Source: Acidimicrobiaceae bacterium
Lineage (GTDB): Bacteria > Actinomycetota > Acidimicrobiia > Acidimicrobiales > RAAP-2
Reading direction: 5' to 3'
NCBI GenBank assembly: GCA_003164275.1
Contig: PLSY01000067.1
Location: 1-5,123, forward strand
Length of the DNA stretch: 5,123 bases
Shown: piece after piece, positions 1 to 4,590 of the stretch
Numbering within the stretch: the stretch's first letter is position 1
How the letters are laid out: the number at the start of each line of letters is the position of its first letter
Program-made: the position numbers and the translations under genes
Notes under the pieces: model-generated
Told to the model about the DNA's origin: nothing
Database searches by the model: none
What the model saw: only the letters and a program-made list of their open reading frames with translations

Positions 1-176
1 AGCTTGCGCATCCAGCTGAGCCGGGGGTGCTGTGGGCATCCGACGAACGCGAGGGGGTCTTCTCCTCGAGCGGCCGGTCGGAATTCGTGACAGATGTTCG
101 CCGATCGCGATCCATCCGATGCCCATTCAGATTCCATGGTGTTGAGCCGCAAGAGGAAGCAACGCTGGCGGGCCAT
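1..176 (-). CDS. Possible hypothetical protein, 5' part only (runs off left edge)
   Basis: I do not recognise this protein. An ATG at 176-174 on the minus strand is preceded by GGGAGG at 188-183 with a 6-base gap, a very good ribosome binding site. The frame stays open for 58 codons to the window edge. The peptide starts MARQRCFLLRLN and contains a C-rich stretch (CHEF, then VGCPQHPRLSW near the edge). About three quarters of its third codon positions are G or C, compatible with coding in this genome. An in-frame ATG at 206 would add 10 residues but has a poorer ribosome site. It follows rsmG in the same direction, where actinobacteria usually carry parA, but no Walker A or other ParA motif is seen in the visible part. 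The plus strand is also open from the left edge to about 212, so the strand is not certain. It may also be non-coding. Confidence 0.35.
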   Translation of the reverse strand, partial: MARQRCFLLRLNTMESEWASDGSRSANICHEFRPAARGEDPLAFVGCPQHPRLSWMRK

Positions 177-223
177 GTCGAGCCTCCCGCTGACTTCCTG
201 CACCATGGATGAGTCACCACCCA

Positions 224-246
224 GGGAGTGGGGGAGTGGGGCAGGG
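224..246 (+). other. G-quadruplex-capable tract
   Basis: Four runs of G (3, 5, 4 and 3 bases) are separated by loops of 3, 3 and 2 bases (AGT, AGT, CA), meeting the usual G3+N1-7 definition with very short loops. The G-rich strand is the plus strand, which would be the template for the possible leftward gene starting at 176. Whether it folds in the cell cannot be told from sequence. Confidence 0.5.
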
Positions 247-446
247 AAATGTCAGGCTCTCCCGGTGTTGAGTTCCCCGGTCGTGGTTCGGGTTGTGCGG
301 CTCCAATTTTCGCGCCCAGCTGTCGATGCTCGCCGCTGTCGCTGGAGTACTTCGACATCACCCACCTAGTCAAACCGCTCTGGCAGTCAGCCCCGGAAGC
401 ACAGGGGCGTCGCGCCGCGCGGTGAGGTGGGTTGGAAGGAGCCTCA

Positions 447-462
447 TGTTCCACGTGAAACA
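447..462. other. parS: parS centromere site (ParB binding)
   Basis: TGTTCCACGTGAAACA differs at one base (C at position 5) from the palindromic consensus TGTTTCACGTGAAACA. It matches the TGTTNCACGTGAAACA form known from Bacillus subtilis. ParB (Spo0J) loads on this sequence and spreads, and the resulting complex is acted on by ParA and SMC to segregate newly copied origins. The site lies about 4.1 kb from the dnaA start, just downstream of rsmG, which is a usual position. The neighbouring parA and parB are not visible here. No second close match was seen in the window. Confidence 0.93.
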
Positions 463-503
463 GTACGCGAGAGCAGTCCCGCACCTGTCGGCACTGGGAG
501 TGT

Positions 504-1184
504 TCAGAAGAGCGGGCGCTTCACCGGCACGCCAACCCGTCGCGGATAACGGATATCGAGTAGCTCGACCTTGCGAAGTACCTGGTAACCGAAACGCTCA
601 CCGGGCCGAGCGGTGTCGACTGGGGCAAACCCCACGACTCCCAGTCCATCGGCTGGCCAGCGAGCCGCATCCGTAATGTCCGGGGGTTCTGACACCACCA
701 TCAGGCCACCGACGTCGAGAAACGACGACCCGATTTCTGCCGTGGCCGCCGGAGGACCGAATGAGCGTGACGTAACTGCGGCAAACGCCTCTCGCAGATC
801 CGATCTCTGTCCGAGTTCCTCGGCCCGGCCCCTCAGCACCTCGGCCAGGTGTGGGTGCGGCCAACCGTCGATCACTCCTTGCAGGAACTCAGTCCGCCGC
901 TCACCGGCATCCATGAGGACCACTCGGGATCCCGGCCAGCATGCCAGGAGCACCAGACCCGGAACCCCGCCCCCCGTGCCGAGGTCGATGACGCTGTCGG
1001 GCGGTCCGTCGAGCTCCCGTTCGAGGATGGCGACGAACCCGAGGGCGTGATCGATCTGATCGCTGATCGGCATGCTCCCCAGGAATCCCAACTCGAACGA
1101 ACGCTCGAGGGCCGGCACCAGGACCGGATCGACCCGTCGTCGCAGTTGTTCCAACCAGGTGCCATCCGACCTGGGTTCAGCCAT
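504..1184 (-). CDS. rsmG: 16S rRNA (guanine-N7) methyltransferase RsmG (GidB)
   Basis: RsmG is a cytosolic enzyme that uses S-adenosylmethionine to methylate N7 of G527 (E. coli numbering) in 16S rRNA; its loss is known to give low-level streptomycin resistance. The 226-residue product has the family's SAM-binding motif I, VIDLGTGGGVPGL (residues 65-77). VVLMDAGERRTEFL follows, holding the acidic residue after strand 2 (around residues 88-101). The segment AVTSRSF is at 136-142, and the C-terminal signature is PRRVGVPVKRPLF. I place the start at ATG 1184, not further upstream, because AAGGGGGA (1200-1193) lies 8 bases before it and the family starts here; an open frame back to 1283 reads as low-quality sequence. 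It is the last gene of the leftward cluster, separated from jag by 143 bases with an inverted repeat, so it may be transcribed less tightly with the rest. Confidence 0.95.
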   Translation of the reverse strand: MAEPRSDGTWLEQLRRRVDPVLVPALERSFELGFLGSMPISDQIDHALGFVAILERELDGPPDSVIDLGTGGGVPGLVLLACWPGSRVVLMDAGERRTEFLQGVIDGWPHPHLAEVLRGRAEELGQRSDLREAFAAVTSRSFGPPAATAEIGSSFLDVGGLMVVSEPPDITDAARWPADGLGVVGFAPVDTARPGERFGYQVLRKVELLDIRYPRRVGVPVKRPLF

Positions 1185-1317
1185 CGATTCGATCCCCCTT
1201 GAACTCTGCGGGCTCTCCCCACCGGTCGTCCGGGTTCCAAGCGGTGCGCCTAGTCCCGGACGCGACCGTGGCACCGGAATCATCCGGTGCCACGGTGCAG
1301 TTCCTCTTCATCCTCAT
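1177..1317 (-). CDS. Possible small ORF between jag and rsmG (46 aa)
   Basis: An ATG at 1317 opens a 46-codon frame that ends in TGA at 1179-1177, overlapping the first 8 bases of rsmG. The peptide begins MRMKRNCTVAPDDSG and ends EFKGDRIDG. About 76% of its third positions are G or C, similar to neighbouring genes. I do not recognise the peptide and see no strong Shine-Dalgarno sequence before it. It contains a perfect inverted repeat, which would be odd in a conserved coding sequence. If translated, it would fill the only sizeable gap in the operon and could couple ribosomes into rsmG. It may well be chance. Confidence 0.2.
   Translation of the reverse strand: MRMKRNCTVAPDDSGATVASGTRRTAWNPDDRWGEPAEFKGDRIDG
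1193..1200 (-). promoter_or_regulatory. Ribosome binding site of rsmG
   Basis: AAGGGGGA on the minus strand lies 8 bases before ATG 1184. It decides the rsmG start, because the frame has an earlier ATG at 1283 with no comparable site. Confidence 0.65.
1265..1296. repeat. Perfect 14-bp inverted repeat (hairpin), possible terminator or processing site
   Basis: The arm ACCGTGGCACCGGA (1265-1278) is exactly complementary to 1283-1296, with a 4-base loop (1279-1282). It sits 32 bases past the jag stop and 81 bases before the rsmG start. No T-tract follows on either strand, so it is not a classical intrinsic terminator. GC-rich hairpins lacking a U-tail have been proposed as terminators in actinobacteria. 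It could also be an RNA-stabilising or processing stem that separates rsmG from the upstream genes, or a protein-binding palindrome. Confidence 0.75.
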
Positions 1318-1327
1318 GTCAACCAGA

Positions 1328-2287
1328 TCAGACCGGAGCAATCACCACGTACCGGCTCGGCTCGATCCCGTCCGACCTCGTCTCGACGCCATCGATCTCG
1401 TTCACCGTGTCGTGGATGACCTTGCGATCAGCGGGAGACATGGGCTCAAGCGCCTGCTCTTCCCCGGAACTCTTGACCTGCTCGACGATGCCTTCGGCAA
1501 ATCGTTTGAGTGCAGCGTTGCGCTTCTCGCGGTAGCCGCCGACATCGACCAGAATTCGGTCTGTCCGATTCTCCGACTGGCGCTGGACGAACGTCCGGGT
1601 GAGGTCTTGAACGGCGGCCAGAGTGGTTCCCCTTGGGCCGACCAGAAGCCCCAGGTCGTCACCGGCAGCGGCCACCTGGACCGTGTCCTCGTCCACCTCG
1701 GCGAACGAGACCGTGGCATCCAGCCCGAACTCCCGGACGAGCCCGGAAAGGAACTGTTGTGCCGCCTCGCCCTGCTGCTCCAGTGTCAACGACTCTTCCA
1801 TGTTGTCCTCACGATCCCCGGACACACGCCCAGATCCTTGCTCTCTCGGTTGCTTCGACTGGTTGCCACCGGACGACTTGCCGCCCCGGGACCTGTTACG
1901 ACGGTTGCCTCCGCCGGTTCCGTTGGAACTTGCGGACGTTCCGCCACCTGACGCTGTGTCCTCGGCAGCACTATCCCCGTCGGCTTCCTGGCCACTTTCG
2001 GCGGGACCCCGCTCGTTGCCGCCCTTGGGTCCCGACCCGTTCGATCGGGACCGTCCGTTCCCCTCGCGCTTGCGTTCCGGCCGTGGACGACGGGTCCGCT
2101 TCGGGGGAGGAGCGACGGGTCGGACCCTGGCCTGCACCCGCGCTTCGCCACGTAGACGTCCAAACAGTCCCGCCTTGGGCTCACTCAACACGACGAACTC
2201 TGCGTCGTCTTCAGCTACCCCGAGCATGTCGAGGACCGATTCCTTCGCCTCGGCGAGGGACTTTCCGCTTGCTTCCACCCACTCCAC
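1328..2287 (-). CDS. jag: Jag/KhpB-type RNA-binding protein (Jag-N, KH, R3H)
   Basis: Jag (also called KhpB or EloR) is a cytoplasmic RNA-binding protein; in other Gram-positive bacteria it works with KhpA and affects cell elongation, and its gene commonly sits next to yidC. The 319-residue product has three parts. A Jag-N domain covers residues 1-57 (MEWVEASGKSLAEA; EPKAGLFGR at 36-44). A long disordered linker (about 58-165) is rich in G, S, N, R and K. The C-terminal RNA-binding half has a KH domain with the GxxG loop GPRG at 217-220, and an R3H domain with R288 and H292 (RKVIH) ending at residue 319. The GTG start at 2287 gives the family's usual MEWVE beginning and lies 3 bases after the yidC stop, with AAAGG about 13 bases upstream. 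Close spacing implies co-transcription and coupled translation with yidC. The linker is unusually long compared with short Firmicutes relatives. Confidence 0.93.
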   Translation of the reverse strand: MEWVEASGKSLAEAKESVLDMLGVAEDDAEFVVLSEPKAGLFGRLRGEARVQARVRPVAPPPKRTRRPRPERKREGNGRSRSNGSGPKGGNERGPAESGQEADGDSAAEDTASGGGTSASSNGTGGGNRRNRSRGGKSSGGNQSKQPREQGSGRVSGDREDNMEESLTLEQQGEAAQQFLSGLVREFGLDATVSFAEVDEDTVQVAAAGDDLGLLVGPRGTTLAAVQDLTRTFVQRQSENRTDRILVDVGGYREKRNAALKRFAEGIVEQVKSSGEEQALEPMSPADRKVIHDTVNEIDGVETRSDGIEPSRYVVIAPV

Positions 2288-2290
2288 GTG

Positions 2291-3430
2291 TCAGCGCGCC
2301 TTTCTCTCTTTTTTGTCCTTGGACCGGGGGTGCTGCTTCTTGGCTGACTCCCCCGGATCGGAACCGTTGTCAGAATTTGCTCCGTTGCGGCTGCCGTTGC
2401 CATTGCTCGATGAGTTCGAGCCATTGCTGGATGCCTTCGCGTCAATGGCCTTCGACGACCCAGTTTTCCCGCCACTGGTCTTGGGCTTCGGCAGCGCTTT
2501 CTCGGTCGACTCCACCCCGTTGTCCTTAGCGGCCGCGATCGATCGGGACTTGCCGCTGCCGGCCGGGCCCGGCGAGTTCGGCCCGGCGACGATGCCCTTC
2601 CGGAACAGCACTTCCTGTGTACCGATGCGGATAGCGCTCGAGACGATAAAATAGACGTTGAGAATTGCCGCAACATTCAGGTAAATGAATCCAAAGATCA
2701 GTGGCATGTACTTCTGCAGCATTGCTGCCTGCGGATTGGCTTGATTTGCCTGAGGATTTCGGGCATTGAGCCGGGACATCTGGAGATATTGCAGGCCGAC
2801 AGCACCGGCCACCAGGAGCCCATATGGAATATACGCCAGTGGAGAGGAGTGGTGACTCAGGAGTTTGGCTGCGAAGTCGAGCCCACCGGAGAGAAGCTGG
2901 CCGTGGGCCAGGACGATGTCGTGGTACATCTTGGTGGTCTCGGAGATGTAGCGCGGGTCAGCGCAGACCTTCGAGGTGCACTTGCTGCTGACATTTGGGT
3001 CGAACACACCGTTCTGGTACGTGTAGGGAAGGGCGACGCCCTTGCTGACCGTATTGGTGATGCCTCGGATGACGCTGTAGAGCATGAAGAAGAACGGCAT
3101 CTGCAATAGCATCGGGAGACACCCGGAGGCCGGGTTGACATTGTGCTCTTTATAGAGCTTCATCATTTCTTCATTGAGCAGCGCCCGGTTTTCCGGGCCT
3201 TTGTACTTCTGCTGCATCTTCTTCATTTCCGGCCCGAGCGCCTGCATGGCAGCCATGTTCTTGGTGCTCTTGACCGTGAGCGGAGTCAGGGCCGCCATGA
3301 CGACGATGGTCAGGAGAGCCACAGCGACTGGGTAACTCGGGATCAAGGCGAAGAAGAAGGCCAGGATCTCGGCGATGAACTTGAGGATCGGCTGGAAGAT
3401 CCCACCGATCGCATGGGTCAGTGAACTCAT
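2291..3430 (-). CDS. yidC: Membrane protein insertase YidC (Oxa1 family)
   Basis: YidC inserts proteins into the cytoplasmic membrane, alone or with SecYEG. The 379-residue product has the short N-terminus of Gram-positive forms, with no large periplasmic domain. A hydrophobic N-terminal segment (about 11-30) is followed by a first core membrane segment at 35-54. Next is the charged cytoplasmic hairpin (about 55-100, with [18 protein letters not shown] and later [16 protein letters not shown] at 97-112). Then come a second membrane segment (105-123), an outside loop of about 75 residues (124-198) with C151 and C156, and further membrane segments near 198-215 and 241-267. The C-terminal tail (about 283-379) is polar, rich in S, N, G and K, and ends in a basic stretch suited to ribosome contact. 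Alignment by eye to B. subtilis SpoIIIJ puts methionine (M45) where the groove arginine is expected. The ATG overlaps the yidD stop as ATGA, so translation is probably coupled. Confidence 0.96.
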   Translation of the reverse strand: MSSLTHAIGGIFQPILKFIAEILAFFFALIPSYPVAVALLTIVVMAALTPLTVKSTKNMAAMQALGPEMKKMQQKYKGPENRALLNEEMMKLYKEHNVNPASGCLPMLLQMPFFFMLYSVIRGITNTVSKGVALPYTYQNGVFDPNVSSKCTSKVCADPRYISETTKMYHDIVLAHGQLLSGGLDFAAKLLSHHSSPLAYIPYGLLVAGAVGLQYLQMSRLNARNPQANQANPQAAMLQKYMPLIFGFIYLNVAAILNVYFIVSSAIRIGTQEVLFRKGIVAGPNSPGPAGSGKSRSIAAAKDNGVESTEKALPKPKTSGGKTGSSKAIDAKASSNGSNSSSNGNGSRNGANSDNGSDPGESAKKQHPRSKDKKERKAR

Positions 3431-3738
3431 GGGGTGCTCCGTTCAGGCACAGGGTCGATGCCGTGACCGCCCCATGGGCCGCAGCGGGAGATGCGTCGTA
3501 CGGCCATCCAGGTACCGCGGGTGGGCCCGTGGCGATCGATGGCCTCCAGCGCGTAGTCGGAGCAGCTGGGCAGGTAACGGCAACCGGTCGGTCGGCCTGA
3601 GCGGCTCACCTGATACGCCCGGATGACGGAGTGCAGTGCACGGACGGACGCCGGCGCCTCGGTTCCTGCTCCTGAATCATGGGTGATATGCCCTTCCACC
3701 AGGGGGTTCTCATCCACGTTGACATCCACCTGGCTCAT
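3427..3738 (-). CDS. yidD: Membrane protein insertion efficiency factor YidD
   Basis: YidD is a small membrane-associated protein that assists YidC-dependent insertion in E. coli; its mechanism is not settled. The 103-residue product carries the whole family signature. [12 protein letters not shown] (39-50) precedes [20 protein letters not shown] (52-71), with conserved cysteines C53 and C59. [21 protein letters not shown] follows, including C86. The start is taken as ATG 3738, which overlaps the rnpA stop (ATGA). This leaves an N-terminal extension of about 30 mostly acidic residues ([12 protein letters not shown]...) before the usual start of the domain (about residue 32), and no other good start lies in between. 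The stop overlaps the yidC start in the same ATGA way. An open frame continues upstream to 3978, but that is the antisense-like shadow of rnpA. Confidence 0.93.
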   Translation of the reverse strand: MSQVDVNVDENPLVEGHITHDSGAGTEAPASVRALHSVIRAYQVSRSGRPTGCRYLPSCSDYALEAIDRHGPTRGTWMAVRRISRCGPWGGHGIDPVPERSTP

Positions 3739-4109
3739 CGACCCGTCCGTTCGGAGGACCGGCTCGTCGCCTTGTCCAGTGCTTGGCTCATGGCCACCTT
3801 CAGTTCTTCGAATTTGAGGGCGGGCCCGCCATCGCTGCTCCGCACCACATAGGCGCCGACCGGCAGGTCCGATGACCGGTCGGCGAGAATCGACCGGAGT
3901 CGGCGTCGGAGGAGGTTGCGCTGCACCGCGTTCCCCACCTTGCGGTTGACGGCGTAGGCGACCTGCGTCCGGCGCCACTCCGGGTGGGCAACGAACGAGA
4001 CCGACAGCGGTCCGCTCCGACCCCGTGACGAGGTGCTCCGGAGCTCAGCGAAGGTCTGGCGAGACGTCACTGCGCCGATGCCGGGCTGAACGCGCTGGTC
4101 AGAGGTCAC
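3735..4109 (-). CDS. rnpA: Ribonuclease P protein component RnpA
   Basis: RnpA is the protein subunit that binds the catalytic RNA of RNase P and helps it cut the 5' leader from precursor tRNAs. The product is 124 residues from GTG 4109, the usual family length. It contains SRQTFAEL near the N-terminus, the strand PLSVSFV (34-40) and the conserved RNR box [18 protein letters not shown] (55-72). Then come AYVVRSS and the C-terminal helix [14 protein letters not shown]. The GTG overlaps the rpmH TGA (GTGA), which supports coupled translation; the stop overlaps the yidD start (ATGA). The same frame is open back to ATG 4244, 4 bases before the rpmH start, giving a 169-residue form resembling the extended RnpA of Thermus. 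I keep the short form because the added 45 residues look like an out-of-frame reading of rpmH, but the start is not settled. Confidence 0.9.
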   Translation of the reverse strand: MTSDQRVQPGIGAVTSRQTFAELRSTSSRGRSGPLSVSFVAHPEWRRTQVAYAVNRKVGNAVQRNLLRRRLRSILADRSSDLPVGAYVVRSSDGGPALKFEELKVAMSQALDKATSRSSERTGR

Positions 4110-4240
4110 ACCGACAGGCGCTGGCGTCCCTTCGCCCGACGGGCCCTGATGACCGCCCGTCCGGCCTTGGTCGACATCCGCTTGCGGAAACCGTGTGTCT
4201 TGGCGCGCTTGCGCACGTTGGGTTGGTACGTCCGTTTCAT
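4106..4240 (-). CDS. rpmH: 50S ribosomal protein L34
   Basis: L34 is a small basic protein of the large ribosomal subunit. The product is exactly 44 residues, the standard length, beginning [18 protein letters not shown] and ending AKGRQRLSV, with the family's dense lysine and arginine content. The ATG at 4240 is preceded by the purine tract AGGAAGGAAG (4257-4248). It is the first gene of the leftward cluster and faces dnaA across a 350-base divergent region, the arrangement typical of bacterial origins. Its stop overlaps the GTG of rnpA. Another ATG, out of frame, sits at 4244-4242. Confidence 0.97.
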   Translation of the reverse strand: MKRTYQPNVRKRAKTHGFRKRMSTKAGRAVIRARRAKGRQRLSV

Positions 4241-4247
4241 CCATCCA

Positions 4248-4257
4248 CTTCCTTCCT
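4248..4257 (-). promoter_or_regulatory. Ribosome binding site of rpmH, possibly shared with an extended rnpA
   Basis: The minus strand reads AGGAAGGAAG. Its AAGGA core (4254-4250) ends 5 bases before ATG 4244 (rnpA frame) and 9 bases before ATG 4240 (rpmH). Both distances are workable, so one site could serve two start codons. Confidence 0.7.
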
Positions 4258-4530
4258 CGCCCTGGACCGCGGACTGATGTCCCGTTCGGCAGGGGGCCCC
4301 GTCACTCGGGACTGGGCATTCGACGTACATGCTAGGCCGAAACGCGCCCGGGTCTCTAGTCGGAGCCCGGAGGCACCGTCAGCGGGCACGGTGTACCGTT
4401 CCGACCCCGGGGAACGCTACCGGGCGCAACGGCCGGGAACCTGTCCGGCCGGGGAGCGAAGAACAGATCCGAGTGAAGCGGCAGTGCCAGGCCCCCGTGG
4501 TCCTCGAGGGCAGACACCGTCGGATGGTGC

Positions 4531-4539
4531 TCGTCCACA
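4531..4539 (+). promoter_or_regulatory. DnaA-box-like site 1
   Basis: TCGTCCACA differs by one base from the high-GC DnaA box TTGTCCACA. It is the left arm of a 14-base palindrome with the next box. Confidence 0.6.
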
Positions 4540-4541
4540 GC

Positions 4542-4550
4542 TGTGGATAT
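4542..4550 (-). promoter_or_regulatory. DnaA-box-like site 2
   Basis: The minus strand reads ATATCCACA, one mismatch from TTATCCACA. It lies head-to-head with box 1, 2 bases apart; together they form the perfect palindrome TCCACAGCTGTGGA (4534-4547). Confidence 0.6.
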
Positions 4551-4553
4551 CTT

Positions 4554-4562
4554 TGTGGACCA
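4554..4562 (-). promoter_or_regulatory. DnaA-box-like site 3
   Basis: The minus strand reads TGGTCCACA, one mismatch from TTGTCCACA. It is 3 bases from box 2 and in the same orientation, about 29 bases before the dnaA start. Confidence 0.55.
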
Positions 4563-4580
4563 ATTGCGCAGTCAAAGGGC

Positions 4581-4585
4581 GGAGG
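4581..4585 (+). promoter_or_regulatory. Ribosome binding site of dnaA
   Basis: GGAGG lies 5 bases before GTG 4591 and fixes the GTG as the dnaA start. Confidence 0.75.
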
Positions 4586-4590
4586 CCCAC

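Larger units (their letters stand above)
177..503. other. Intergenic region between rsmG and the left-edge frame
   Basis: About 330 bases lie downstream of rsmG with no gene I can support. The region holds the parS site (447-462) and a G-run tract (224-246), listed separately. A small stem of 6 pairs including one G-U (467-482, loop of 4) lies just after the rsmG stop. It could help end transcription but has no T-tract, so I do not call it a terminator. One minus-strand frame is open from inside rsmG to the left edge, but its third-position GC is only about two thirds, no better than background, and the peptide is rich in W, C and P. I judge it non-coding. Confidence 0.5.
4241..4590. other. 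Divergent rpmH-dnaA intergenic region (origin-proximal regulatory DNA)
   Basis: There is no gene here. It must carry the promoters for the leftward rpmH cluster and for rightward dnaA, but I find no convincing -35/-10 pair for either. The best -10-like words are TAGCAT on the minus strand (4334-4329) and TATCTT on the plus strand (4548-4553); the latter sits between DnaA-box-like sites, which would fit self-repression of dnaA. A 7-bp perfect stem with an 8-base loop lies at 4430-4451. No AT-rich unwinding stretch is present. In many actinobacteria the working oriC is between dnaA and dnaN, which lies outside this window, so this may be only the dnaA control region. Confidence 0.6.

Noticed and set aside
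1..480. Minus-strand frame open for about 160 codons from inside rsmG to the left edge, reading FHVEHEAPS at parS
   Set aside because: Third-position GC equals background over the part I counted, W/C/P content is abnormal, and no ParA motif appears. A chance open frame of this length is plausible in GC-rich DNA.
293..676. Plus-strand 127-codon frame containing MFHVKQ
   Set aside because: MFHVKQ is just the parS site read in one frame; the rest is antisense to the end of rsmG and has no ribosome site or family match.
1185..1283. Longer rsmG start at ATG 1283
   Set aside because: The added 33 residues include one arm of the inverted repeat and low-quality sequence, while ATG 1184 has a strong ribosome site and fits the family.
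1199..1951. Long plus-strand frame antisense to jag and the rsmG leader
   Set aside because: It is the shadow of the jag coding frame in GC-rich DNA; the minus-strand product has clear Jag, KH and R3H domains.
2283..2292. CACGTG palindrome at the jag start
   Set aside because: Only the 6-base core matches parS; flanks do not.
1623..2654. 343-codon plus-strand frame antisense to jag and the end of yidC
   Set aside because: It is composed of S/P/R/L low complexity mirroring the linker and tail of the real genes; it has no domain and no ribosome site.
4430..4451. Stem of 7 bp upstream of dnaA as a terminator or riboswitch
   Set aside because: The stem is short and GC-only with no T-tract and no recognisable riboswitch core; likely chance in GC-rich DNA.
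4241..4590. Complete oriC
   Set aside because: There are only three imperfect boxes near dnaA and no AT-rich unwinding element, so calling a full origin here is not supported.
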